From positions 77,001-141,000 of the forward strand of contig BSBK01001116.1 of assembly GCA_027943335.1 (NCBI GenBank): a DNA stretch of 64,000 nt, read 5' to 3'. The translations under genes were made by a program, and so were the position numbers. Below the pieces are notes generated by a model. The model did not search any database, was not told the origin of the DNA, and worked only from the letters and a program-made list of their open reading frames with translations. The DNA is from Chamaecyparis obtusa (Eukaryota; Streptophyta; Pinopsida; Cupressales; Cupressaceae). Numbering within the stretch: position 1 is the first letter of the stretch; each line of letters starts with the position of its first letter. Positions 34,322 through 45,475 of this stretch are shown in pieces.

Positions 34322-35435
34322 TGTTAGGAATGGAAAAACTGAGAGGGGGGTGAATCAGTGTTCACTGTATTTTATCTTTTTACTTAAACTCAAACTGAAC
34401 TTAAATACTTAAGTTACTAAAATGAACATCCATATAAACATGAAATATAAAATCAACACATAACACCAATATGGTTATGGGGAAACCCAAATAGGTAAAA
34501 ACCCCAGTGGGAATTGACACCCACTAATATTTTGTACTAGTGTTTTATGATCCTTGTTAGAAGATCCTTAACCCTGTTACGAGTTACTTTACAATGCATT
34601 AAGTATAGTAGACCTTGTCAAGGGTTGGACCCTATTAGGAGTCTTTTACAATAAACCCTGTTAGGGGTGTGGACTCACTATCCTAGAGCTCACTGCTCAA
34701 GTGGTGAAGGCTACAACCTTCTGGTCTCAAATACACACTATATATGCTGGATGAATTGTTACTGTGATATTGCTTGTCTGATCAGTTCATTGATGTGCTA
34801 ATGCTTTGACCTCTTGAAAATCTCTAATACATCTTGAAAAACCTTTTCACTCTTCTTCTCTACTTATCTCAACTCTATATCAATTTCCATACTCATTACA
34901 ATGGGCACATCTCATATTTATATACGCATACAAAACAAACAACTAGGTCGGCTCTTAGACCTATTACATTCAATGCTTCCAATTGAATTGGCTCAAGCAT
35001 GTTTATGAAAAAGTACAATTATATTTCAAAAACCTAATTACAATAGGTGCATGGCCTTTACATCATAAGAACATAACCGCAAATCAAAATGCCAATAGTC
35101 GGCTACTTAGTCTGTTCTTCTCTAGCATACACTGGTTGTGTGACTTCAATTGACTATAAATTTATCATGCCTACATATCTGATCATGTGCTCATAGACTA
35201 AGCATGTATATGATGTTACCAACTTAAATCCTAGGGTGCATACCATGACTCAGTCGTACACATGTGCGCTGATGCTCTGAACTATTGGTGCTATGTACAC
35301 TATCCAGTCTTCAACACTTAGCTAGTTTATGATCTTCTCATCAAGTTCAATAACTCCAAACTACTATATGACTTTATTTCCATAATGACAACACTATACT
35401 AAGTCATATACACTAGTATAGACAACTTTCCAACA
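34322..35435 (-). repeat. 3' LTR of element D (left copy)
   Basis: On the plus strand it runs from TGTTAGGAATGG to CTTTCCAACA. It pairs with 40475-41573 along its length. In sense orientation it carries AACAGGGTT-type repeats (34555-34680), a CAATTCCCACTGGGGTTTTTACC block, and CTGATTCACCCCCCTCTCAG near its 3' end. Confidence 0.9.
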
Positions 35436-35747
35436 ATCTCCCCCTTTTTCATTGATGGAAACAAAGGAATATGGCCAAGTTGCTAACTATCCCTTATTCC
35501 AAAAATATTTTTTCTTATATCTCCCTTATACATATCTATACATATCTTATATCTCCCTATACATATCTATATCCCATATTCTATACATACTCCCCCTTTG
35601 ACATTAATGGAAAAGGTGTGTCAAAACTATATCTAAAAAAGATTACTGAGAGAGAACATCTGGATATGCTATCTGTTGGTTTTGGATCTCCTTCTTCCAG
35701 AATATGATCAATGAATTTACAATCTGGAGATGGGTGCATAGAGCATA
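35436..35747 (-). promoter_or_regulatory. Duplicated polypurine tracts of element D with spacer
   Basis: On the minus strand GAAAAAGGGGGAGAT lies directly next to the 3' LTR (35436-35450). A second copy, GTCAAAGGGGGAGT, lies about 150 bases upstream (about 35589-35603). Both are preceded by a similar CCATYAATG phrase. Between them is a TACATATCTATA-type low-complexity repeat (35529-35580). Repeated polypurine tracts upstream of the 3' LTR are known from Sireviruses. Confidence 0.75.
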
Positions 35748-38700
35748 CTATAGCTTCTCCATATTCTCCAAATCTATGAAAGGACCTTGGTCATATTTCA
35801 GCATGGTGGCATCTATCTCCTTGATATTCTGATCAAGTATGTCTGATAAGGGCACAAGAGCATTCCTTAGCTGAATTTTTCTAGCCCTTATCTTGGACAT
35901 CTCCTTTTCTACCTTCTCAATTTTGTCTAACTCTCCTTGGTAGACATTATTGCACATGTTCACATCAACTGATGGATCTCCTATTGATTTCCTTATGCTA
36001 TCTATCATAGTTTCAACCTCTTCTACCTTTTTGTACAAGTCACTAGTCAACTTGTCTTGATTCATGCTATCAACAATAATCTTTCTTCCTTTTGCTGCAA
36101 ACTCTTTCAAAGAGGCTTGACCAATTTTTAGTGAGCTTAGGTCAATTGCAAAGTTACTGACCAACTCTTTTAACCTTTTCTTCAAATACTTCTCCTCTGT
36201 AACTAGGGATGTAGATTCTTCCAGGATAGAGAAATTGTTCTTGAACTGTGAAATTACTAAACTGACATCATCAACGGAGTGTACCTTGGATACTTTCTTA
36301 TCTTTTGGTAACAAGTTGTTCAAGATGTTCACTATTTCTATAAGGAGGGGATTCCTCATCACCTACTTCTCCTTGGCTAAGACACTAAACTTAATCAGGT
36401 CTTCTTCTCCCCAAGATTCCAAATTGGTTGTGTTAGGTGTCAAACTTGACAAAATTGCTTCTAAGGGAGTGATAGGAGTCCTATCCATCACCTTTACTAT
36501 CATTTCACTAGATGACTTATCTATTTTGTCTTCTACTTTTTGTTTTTCTTCTTCTTTCAAATCTTCTTCTTTTTTTTCTTTTTTTCTTTTTTCTTTCTTT
36601 TCTTCTTCTTCTTCTTTCTTATCTGTTATATCCTCAATCAATACTTCTTATTATTGATTGGGAGGAGTGATACTACACAAGCTCTCAGCTTCTTGAGTAC
36701 TTACAAATGCCCCTTCAAACTTGTTCAAATCATTATTTGTGGCTGCCATGGCTATCTCAATATTATCAATAATGATTGTGCTATCTTTTAGTGTCTCTAT
36801 CATGGGCGCAAACTTATCTTCCTCTGTGGATGTATCAACTACATGTGGTGAATCCTTTGGACTTGTAAATGGTACATTAATGGTCTTTGACTCTTTGGCA
36901 ACTATTGCGGGTACTTGTGCTATAGGTGTAGTAGATGGATATATGTGTCTATTCATGAAAACTTTCTCAAAAGCTTTCTTTGTTTCCTTAGCAACCAATT
37001 CAAAAAATTTGTCCATAATCTTTAGTGTTCTTGTTTTGGTTCTGAGGTGAGGCTTCACTAGATCTAATAACAACTTTTTCTCTTCTAGCTCACATACTAG
37101 AAGGGTTTCATCTAGAATCTTTTCTCTTATCCTCAAATCTTCTTTCATAGCCTGTCTCTTTTGGAACTCTAAGATATTTCAAACATTATCAGGGATCATA
37201 GTCTTAAGTTCTAAGACTATCTTCTTAAACTTCAACATGTGTTTAACAATCATTCCATGTATCTCTAATTTTTCAATCTCACTGTATTTCTCATAAAACT
37301 TTTCTACTTGATCAATTATGCCTTCATCAATAATTCTTGTACTTAGCACACTAAGACTAGGTTTGAAACTTACTTCAGGAGGTGCTTGAGTGTTCCTCCT
37401 ATTCCTTGTTACTCTTGAGGATGGGTGACCAATGTTGATTTCTTTCTTCCTCTTAAACATTTCCTTATACTCAGGAGGATCAGTAAGGTCAACATTTTTT
37501 GTAGGTTAGAAGGAGTAGCATCAGTTTTACTCTTCTCATCATCAGACTTTTCAATCTTTACCTTCTTCAACTTAGGATCTTCTGATTTTTCCTTTTCTAC
37601 ATCTGCTTTCTCTAGTTCCAAAGCAATCTTTTGTTCCCTTTCTTTTTCAAGGTCTTCTTGAGATACTTCATGAATTCTCAAGATCTCTGAGTAACCTTAG
37701 CAACCTTCCTTTTTGTTGTTGCACTATTCAATACTACATCAATTTCTCTTGTTTTCTCCTCATAGGTTCCCCATCTTGGCTCATTAGGGTCTTTAGGTGC
37801 TGCTAATAGAACTTGAGCATAAGCCTCTAGAATAGGCTCTTCCACTTCATATCCTAGTGGATGAATCCACTTTTTTCTTGGTTCAACTGCCTCCATGCAT
37901 GTTGAGTCAGTCTCAACCATAAAGCAAATAGTATCCTTATATTTTTCAACTATCTTCTCTAGTATCCTATACCTCATTTGCATCTTAGCTTTGAATGTCT
38001 TCAACTCTAGTGTCATGTAGTCCTTCAAGGTACTCTCAGTAGATGCCTTGAGAGATATATGTGGCATTGTGGGAGTGGATTTGTCTAGATACAAATTAGA
38101 TACTTTTCCTACAATGTGGAGGTACATATAAATGATCAAAGACCCAAATCTGAATATCTTGCTCTTATCATGCTTGATTTCCTTAATGTTATCAATCAGT
38201 TGTGCATGCAGGATCTCACACAAGATGAACTCTCCATTCTCATTTACAATTCTTATGGCTGTAAGAATTGTGGCCACCAACACACTATTTACCTTGCTGG
38301 TGTATTGAAACCTGTATCCACGTATCATAGACATCAATTTGATGTCATTTATCTCAATAGGCTCAATGGTCATTCTGTGCCTATCACTCCTTGACTTTAA
38401 AGTCTATTCAACAATCTTCCTTACATCTTTTCCCAATGGAAGGACAATGCCTATCTTTGAGAGGTCTATTATCTCATGAATTAAGTCACTAGTAATTTTG
38501 ACTAGTACTTCACCTATCCAAAATAGGTCATCATGAATCCTTCTAAGTAGAATCTTGATCCATTCTAATTCATAGAACTCATATGTCATAGCATACTCCA
38601 CTATAGGGTGATTTTTCCACCGCACATACTCATCCATGAAGTTTTTGTCTAGTTTTAGCATAGTTTCCATGTGTGCCCTTAATCTGTCCAATCCTACTAG

Positions 38701-38868
38701 TTCTTTCTTATAGTAGATGTATGCCCTAATGTCCTCGACATGCATAAAGCCCATAGGCATGGGGGAGAATGCCCCTTCTAGGTCATCTAATGTTGATTTA
38801 AATGGATGCCTCTTGAACACATATATTTTATTTTCTGCAACATCAAATACTATAGTAGTGGCCATCAC
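35748..38868 (-). pseudogene. Element D ORF2: large protein of unknown function
   Basis: About 1,040 codons. The ATG at 38868 is followed by two open stretches in one frame (38868-38404, stop, 38373-37678). After frame changes near 37680 and 37440, one frame with three stops runs to 35748. The first about 400 residues look globular and match element C ORF2 at FGSLIIYMYLH, IVEKYKDTICFMVETD, PLGYEVE and WGTYEEK. The rest is charged: Lys/Glu-rich coiled-coil segments (strongest at 36540-36641), a WGEEDLIKFSVLAKEK block, then more coiled coil. I see no signal peptide, no clear membrane segment and no protease, RT, integrase or RNase H motif. I do not recognise the family. Confidence 0.8.
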
Positions 38869-39289
38869 TTACTTGTATAGCTCTTTCCAAAGGTTTCCAT
38901 GAGATTCTGAATCATCACAATGAAGTAGGGTTTTCGCAATTGATCAAATGCATAGGAAGTTACTTGATGAATAAAATTGAAATCCTTCTCAATCAAATGC
39001 TAGGGCTCTTCTTCTCTCTAATCTCTTTGAATTCGAATGCAATGAGTGATTTACTAACTTTTGTGTATTATAAAGTAGAAATTCTACCATTAATGCTCAG
39101 TGCTTAAGCCAGGCTGTCTATGAAAACTTCTACCTACTATTCCAAAAATCATTAGCTAGTTCTCTCTTGCACATTGGTTCTTCTAGTCTCCAAAAGCTTA
39201 AGTCCAAAGGTGCATACTCTAAAATTAAGTATGTCAGTCCTGCAGGGGTTTAGAGCTAAATTAGCTCCCTCTATGACCCTGAGGGCCAT
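38869..39289 (-). other. Element D spacer between Gag and ORF2
   Basis: About 420 bases without an open frame or domain. Element C has a similar spacer between its Gag and ORF2, so the two-gene layout is shared. Confidence 0.6.
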
Positions 39290-40420
39290 TCATCTGGATG
39301 TAGAGGGTGCATCCACTATGGATGCATCCAATACATACTCCTCAACCTTATCCTTCTTTTTCTTTGACCAAATCAAGCTCACATCCTCTGAAGCTTTCAC
39401 AAAATTTACTTCTCCTTCAAGATCCAATTCTAGTTCTTCGCTCTTTTTAGGGCTTTCCTGACCTTGCATCCTTGATCTACAAAACTTTGAGATGTTTCCA
39501 GTCTTGTTACAAGAGTGACAAATGACTGGAGACCTTCTATTCCTCGGCGCATTGACATGATTCATCATTTTATATTGTCTAGCTGAGTGACCATTGTAGT
39601 TACATATCTGACATGTAACATTCTAAGAACTTCTTATACTTGACTAATTCTAATTTCTTTGATTATGTTGAGTCTTTTTCTTTTGACTTGTCTTGCAATT
39701 AATAGCTCTATGACCAAATTTATTATATGAATAACAATAACCATTAAAAGGTCTTACCTATGTACAATTTCTTTCTATGTATCCATGCTTGTTACATGCA
39801 TAACAAGTACGGTCTACTAGCTTGCGCTCATTCTTAGGTGGTTCAATATGATCCTTTGTCTAACTTCCAGTCTCCTTAGCATTTGAGGTGCCTTCTAGTG
39901 CTTTCATTCTTGCTCGTATGTTGTCAATCTGATTTTGTGCTTCATTGAATCCAATGCAGCTAGTATCTCCTTTAGCTCTTCTTGCATACAATTGAGATTC
40001 TATCAAATCAAAACTGGTGTGTAGTTTGTCAATGTGATTCTTAGCCTCTTTCAGTTCAGATTCCAAGCTTTCCTTACTATTCCTTAGCTCCAAGATTTCC
40101 ATGTTTTCTTTCCTTAATTCTTCATTGAGTTGAAGGTTCTCTTTGATCTGTTCCTCATAGACTTCTTGATTGTTAGTCAGCTTATCATCAAATTCTTCAA
40201 GCTGTTCTTTCAAGGATGCATTTTCTTCATTCAGCTTCTTGACCATTGTTTCTAGATCACTGGTAGAGCACTCTTTCAAATCCTTTCTTACCCTTTTGAT
40301 GAATAATTGGGCATCACTGAGTTTTTCTTTTAGTTCTTCAATTTCTTTCTCAGAATTGTCCAGGTCTTCAAGAGCAGCTTCAAGATTTCTTTTCAGATGT
40401 TTCATTTCTTCTTTCTCCAT
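39290..40420 (-). pseudogene. Element D Gag-like protein: coiled coil plus four CCHC knuckles
   Basis: The ATG at 40420 opens 186 codons that are almost entirely coiled coil, with Leu/Glu/Lys heptads and no Pro or Gly breaks for about 120 residues. After a stop at 39860-39862 the frame is readable through four zinc-knuckle motifs: CYACNKHGYIERNC, CYSYNKFGHRAINC, a degenerate CQICNYNGHSARQY, and CHSCNKTGNISKFC (39500-39540). It ends in an acidic tail (39290-39450). Tandem knuckles indicate RNA binding. No capsid fold can be recognised. Confidence 0.8.
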
Positions 40421-40455
40421 GATCTCCTTAAGTGGTTAAACTTCTTTGCTAAGGA

Positions 40456-40472
40456 CCAGATCTCTTATACCA
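40456..40472 (-). promoter_or_regulatory. Primer-binding site of element D
   Basis: On the minus strand TGGTATAAGAGATCTGG begins two bases after the 5' LTR. It resembles the initiator-methionine tRNA site TGGTATCAGAGC with changes. Confidence 0.75.
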
Positions 40473-40474
40473 AT

Positions 40475-41573
40475 TTTTAGGAATGGGAACACTGAGAGGG
40501 GGGGGTGAATCAATGTTCACTATATTTTATCTTTTTACTTAAACCCAAATTGAACTTAAATACTTAAGTTACTGAAAGGAACATCCATATAAACATGAAA
40601 CATAAAATCAACACATAACACCAACATGGTTACGGGAAAACCCAAATAGGTAAAAACCTTGGTGGGAATTGACAACCACTAATATTCTCTACTAGTTTTT
40701 TATGATCCTTGTTAAAAGATCCTTAACCATGTTAGGAGTTGCTTTACAATGCATTAAGTACAGTAGACCTTGTTAGGAGTCTTTTATAATAAACCTTATT
40801 AGGGGTGTGGACTCACTATCCTAGAACTCACTGCTCAAGTGGTGAAGGCTACAACCTTCTGGTCTTAGATACACACTATATCTGCTGGATGAACTGTCAC
40901 TGTGACATTGCTTGTCTGATCAGTTCCTTGATGTGTTGATGCCTTGACCTCTTACAAAGCTCTAATACATCTTGAAAAACCTTTGCACTCTATTTCTCTA
41001 CTTATCTTAAATCTATATCAACTTCCATACTCATTACAATGGGCACATCTCATATTTATATGCACATACAAAACAAACAACTAGGTTGGCCCTTAGACCT
41101 ATTACATACAATGCTTCCAATTGAATTGGCTAAAGTGTGTTTACAAAAAAATAAAATTATATGTCAGAAACCTAATTACAATAGGTGCATGGCCTTTACA
41201 TCATAATAACATAACCACAAATCAAAATGCCAACAGTCAGCTGCTTACTTTGTTCTTCTCTGGCACACACTGGCTGTGTGAGTTCAAGTGACTATAAGTT
41301 TATCATGCCTACATATCTGATCATGTGCTCATAGACTAAGCATGTATATGATGTTACCAACTTAACTCCTAGGGAACATACCATAACTTAGCCGTATGCA
41401 TGTACGCTGATGCTCTGAACTATTGGTGCTCTGTACATTGTCCAGTCTTCAACACTTAGTCAGTTTCTGATCTTCTCATCAAGTGCGTTGACTCTAAACT
41501 ACTATATGACTTTGTTGCCATAATGACAACACTATACTAAGTCATATACACAAGTATAGCCAACTTTCCAATA
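40475..41573 (-). repeat. 5' LTR of element D (right copy)
   Basis: It pairs with 34322-35435. Both terminal dinucleotides have drifted (plus-strand ends TTTTAGG and TTCCAATA rather than TGTTAGG and TTCCAACA). It is shorter by about 15 bases, partly through loss of one AGGGTTGG-type repeat unit. Confidence 0.88.
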
Positions 41574-41763
41574 GAAATTTTTCATCCATTTCATTTCACC
41601 TAGAGAATTGAGATTTCTTGAGCGATTCAGAGTGTGAGCAACCAGTTTGTCAAAGGCAATTCCAAATCTTTTTAGCGTGCCATCAACAAAAAACATCTAT
41701 AGGACACTTACAAGAAAGGTACACTACCAAGAAAACATTTATTTTCAAAAAATTCAAATTAAA

Positions 41764-44700
41764 ATGGCATCATCATCATTTGCTACAATGAAGAAACAAG
41801 GGATGGAAGTCTTCAATGCACAATTGGTAAGAAATGAAATTTGCAAGCTGCAAAAATTTAGGGCAATTACGGAAATCATAATTAAAGGAGATCTTATCGG
41901 TGCCCTATCCTCAATTTTGGAAAATGTGTTGATAATGAATGATATTAGGTCTTGTTACATGTGCAAGATAGGAGAAACCAGAGATTACAAGATCAGGGAG
42001 GCATATGACAAATTATGTGATAATGGAGTGTTGAAGCCGAAGTATAAATTAGTTTCCGAACAAGGGTTATTACATGCCCTAGATTTCCTACAAAATTTTA
42101 AGGTTTAATGGATAAAAATAGTGTTGAGTCGAGTGCATGATATGCAATTGTGGTTGCAAGATGGACCCACTAAAATAATGAAGGAAATGATCCATCGAGT
42201 AACTGGATACCCTACAATTCAGGGAAAAAGAACAATAAAGTGTTCAAGTAAAGAAGAAATTCAGGAAAACACACAGGTAGTATGGAACAAGTGTGGAATG
42301 AAGATTTCCACCATCATAGATCTAAGAATTGAATTTTTTGTTAGGGTTCTCTCGCATAAATTCTACCAATCCAGTAGGTTGGACAGCGTCCCCTGTATGG
42401 TAGTGGACAAGGCATGGAAAATCATCAAGGAAGGACACACTTATGATCTTATCGAGCTCCAGCTTACACAGTTTTTTGAGAACCTGAACTCAATCCAGAT
42501 TGCAAAGAAATCCATGTGTAAGTTTGGTTCTTTGCTAGTCTATCTATTCTTTTATATAAAAAAAAAATTTTCTACTATTGTAGGTGTGATATGGGATAAG
42601 AAGAAACCCATTACTGTTCAAATAAGTGAGTTCATAGGTCAGATAGGAGATAGTTTTAATGGTGTGATGGAGAACTATTTTGTTGAGTTCAAGAAGAAAA
42701 TGAGGAAGAGGAGTAGATTCCTTATGTCATTAGTTGAGAAGTATAGTAAGGATATATTTTTTCTAGTTGACACCAATTTTACTTATGCACGAGTAGTCTT
42801 TCCTAGGGTTTCATGGCTAATGCCATTACCCTATGAGGTAAACATAGATGAAACCACTATTTCTATTACATCCCTCTTAGCTCAAGAAATTGATGATAAA
42901 GCACCCTATTTTGGAACATACAATGAAGCCAAATCTAAAATCACTATGGGTTTGATGGCTGCAACTGTAGAGAGAAAGAGGAAGAGAATAGTAAAGAATC
43001 TGGAGAAATATGTAGAAGAAATTGAGAAAAATACACAACTCAAATTAACCCAAGGATTGGGAGAGGATGAACCAAGTGACTCTAGTGATAATGAAGAGGA
43101 AGAAGAAGTACAAGTAGAAAAGAAGAGAGGTAAGAATCTTGTACTTGCCAAGCCCCCAACCAAAATAAGGATATTGAAACCTAAAGTGTTATCGACACCT
43201 GTTCTTAGGCCTAGAAAAAGGGGAGCAGCTGTTGAGATACCAAAGAAATCCCTTGCATCAGGTAAATGAAAATTTGTTCAGCCTAAGATAGTGCCAAGAA
43301 AGGATAACAAAAGGCCTAGGAGGAAACTTTTTTTGGAACATGAAGATGATGAAGAAACTGGAAGTGATGAAGAGGTGAAGAAGAAAGTTGAATTGCAGAA
43401 TGTAAAACCTATTGTTGATGAAATATGCCACAAAATCACAAGCATTGTAGGAGTAGAAGAATTAAAGGGATTAAAATTTGGAAGCATGAGTATAGGAGAT
43501 AAAGAAAACGTTGAAGATGTTATTCTTGAAATGCTTTGCATTTTCAAGATGTTACCTATTCAGTTGGAGAATCAAATTCCTAAGGAGTTGAGCAATGGGG
43601 TAGCATAGAAATGGGAATATGCTCTTAATACAAAGAAATAAATAAGGGAGAGCACCCTAGCACAAGTTGAATCAATTTTAACCCCTGCATACATTAGACA
43701 AATTGTGGAACAATACAGAGCAATATTTTATCCTAAGCTTAGAGCTTATTTAATCCTTCAACACAAGGTTGAGGATGTTATACAGGAAAGTGTAAAGATC
43801 TGGAAGATAGTGTTTGGATTGTAATTGACAAGGATGTAGATAAAGGTGCTAGTACATCTAAGGATGCTGAGCCTAACACATAATAGAATGCAATGGAAAT
43901 ACCCATTCTAGAGACTGAAGCTCCTAAGGTGGAGGAAATTCAGAAGGTATCAGAAGTGAAAATTATTGATATAACTGAGGATACCCCAATAAAGACTCAA
44001 GTATTGACCAAGGATAATATATAGGCCATAGAAGCAAAATATACATCTTTACCAGGCAGCAATACTATACTTTTACAAGTAAAACATTATCTGACAATTG
44101 ATGAGCCATCAACTATTAACACTACCCCTGCCAAACCTAAAGTTGTTACAATTGACATGTTATCCGGTACAAGCAGTACCGAGGAACAGGATCGATCAGC
44201 ACCAGCAAATCCACCCACATCTATTGAGGAGTTACAACAAGATCAAGGAGAGCAATCTGAAGTAAAAGCTACTAGTCCTCTTGTGAAGGATAAGAAAACA
44301 TAAGAAAAATAAGTAAAAGATAAAGCTATTGAGATACAAGAGCCTAAGGAACAAGAGGCAATACATGCTCTTGTATAGATGTCGAGTGGGAGCACACCAA
44401 AGAAGACACTTAAGAAGAAAATGAAAGTCTTTTCAACAGAGGTAACCATTAACAAAGATATTGTTATTCCGAAATGGGATACTGATAACTTATCTTATGA
44501 GCAGATGAAAATACTACAAGATTTGTTGAAGAGGAAAAGTAGACAAGAAGAAATGAGAAGAGAACATTAAAAAATTAGGTTCTATATGAAATCAAAGAAA
44601 TCTTTAATGATGCTTTTCAGTTGTCTGATGAAAATATTTTTGCTCCCATACTATAACAACTTGTCCATATTGTTCAAAAAGTCACTAATGAAGAAAGTGG

Positions 44701-45335
44701 AGCCATTGATAAGTTGTTACAATGGTCAGAAAGAAAGTTCAAGATCAAGATGATGGAAAAAGTATCTACCGAGATTGCAGTGAAATAGGTAGCCCTTTCC
44801 ACTTTCGTAACAGAGTCAGAAAAAGTCATTGTGAATGTACAATCTTTGCTTACCAACTATGCAATGTAGAAGAGTTCACTACGGATAACCAATGACTGGT
44901 TGATAAACTATAGCAAGAACTAAAGTCCACCAGTCAATCCTTAAGCTTGGATGTAGAAACAAGTTCAAGCCATTATACCAAGCTTATGCAAACACAAGGA
45001 AGGATAGCCGAGTTGATGGATAATGATGGAAAGATAAGGGCTTGTCTACTCTCCATGCAAACAATCTTGACACCTCATCTGGGGGTCATTCAATGAGAGT
45101 TAGCCAAGGCTAAGGACTTAACATAAAAGGATCCAAATTTTTCTACAACTGAGAGCCTCGTTAATCTAGCTGATGAGATAGAAGTGCAGTCAGAAGTTTT
45201 AAACATTGCTACAAGAGGATGGGAAACTGCACTATACATGGTTATGATGCTTCATCAACCATTTCTGGAGAAATTCATCACACTCCCTACTATTGAAGAA
45301 ATCAGGTGTGTCAAAAATGAGGGGGAAATTAAGTG
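41764..45335 (+). pseudogene. Element C ORF2: large protein of unknown function
   Basis: About 1,190 codons. ATG at 41764; stops at 42106-42108, 43267-43269 and 43606-43608 lie in one frame. A frameshift near 43795 leads to a second frame that is readable, with stops, past 44570, and a third degraded segment ends near 45335. Residues to about 500 look globular. Landmarks shared with element D ORF2 are NSVPC/NSVLV, FGSLLVYLFFY, LVEKYSKDIFFLVDTN, PLPYEVN and FGTYNEAK. Acidic and basic low-complexity tracts follow (EEEEEVQVEKKRGK near 43100), then a W-D-NLSYEQMKILQDLLKRK block like the one in D, and a coiled-coil end. No enzymatic motif or membrane segment is seen. I do not recognise the family. 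Confidence 0.8.
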
Positions 45336-45460
45336 ACATGACATGACAAAGAGAAGGTAACAAAATTTTGTATGTATATATATTTTAGGGGAAGTTGCTA
45401 ATACTAAATAATTTTGTAAATACAAATATAATGTCATGAAAAAGTGTTTTTGCCACTAAT

Positions 45461-45475
45461 GTCAAAGGAGGAGAT
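45461..45475 (+). promoter_or_regulatory. Polypurine tract of element C
   Basis: GTCAAAGGAGGAGAT lies directly before the 3' LTR and is preceded by CCACTAAT, close to the CCATTAATG phrase before the tracts in element D. Confidence 0.85.

Larger units (their letters stand above)
34322..41573 (-). mobile_element. Element D: non-autonomous LTR retrotransposon (Gag + unknown ORF2)
   Basis: It is complete, on the minus strand, with LTRs of about 1114 bp (34322-35435) and 1099 bp (40475-41573). Reading the minus strand there is a copia-like primer site, a coiled-coil/zinc-knuckle Gag, a long ORF2, two polypurine tracts and the 3' LTR. Internal length is about 5.0 kb. Gag (1.1 kb) and ORF2 (3.1 kb) leave no room for PR, INT, RT or RNase H. 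The target sites GAAAG/GAAAT flank it. It lies in the spacer between Gag and ORF2 of element C, a close functional counterpart. Confidence 0.85.

Noticed and set aside
36235..36791. Plus-strand open frames rich in Phe and Ser that look like membrane proteins
   Set aside because: They are the antisense of the Lys/Glu-rich coiled-coil part of element D ORF2. The composition follows from complementing AAG/GAA codons.
40170..40439. Plus-strand Ser-rich open frame
   Set aside because: It is the antisense of the coiled-coil Gag of element D.
35748..45335. ORF2 of C and D as an envelope-like gene
   Set aside because: Sireviruses can carry envelope-like frames, but I see no signal peptide, convincing transmembrane segment or coiled-coil/TM arrangement in either ORF2.
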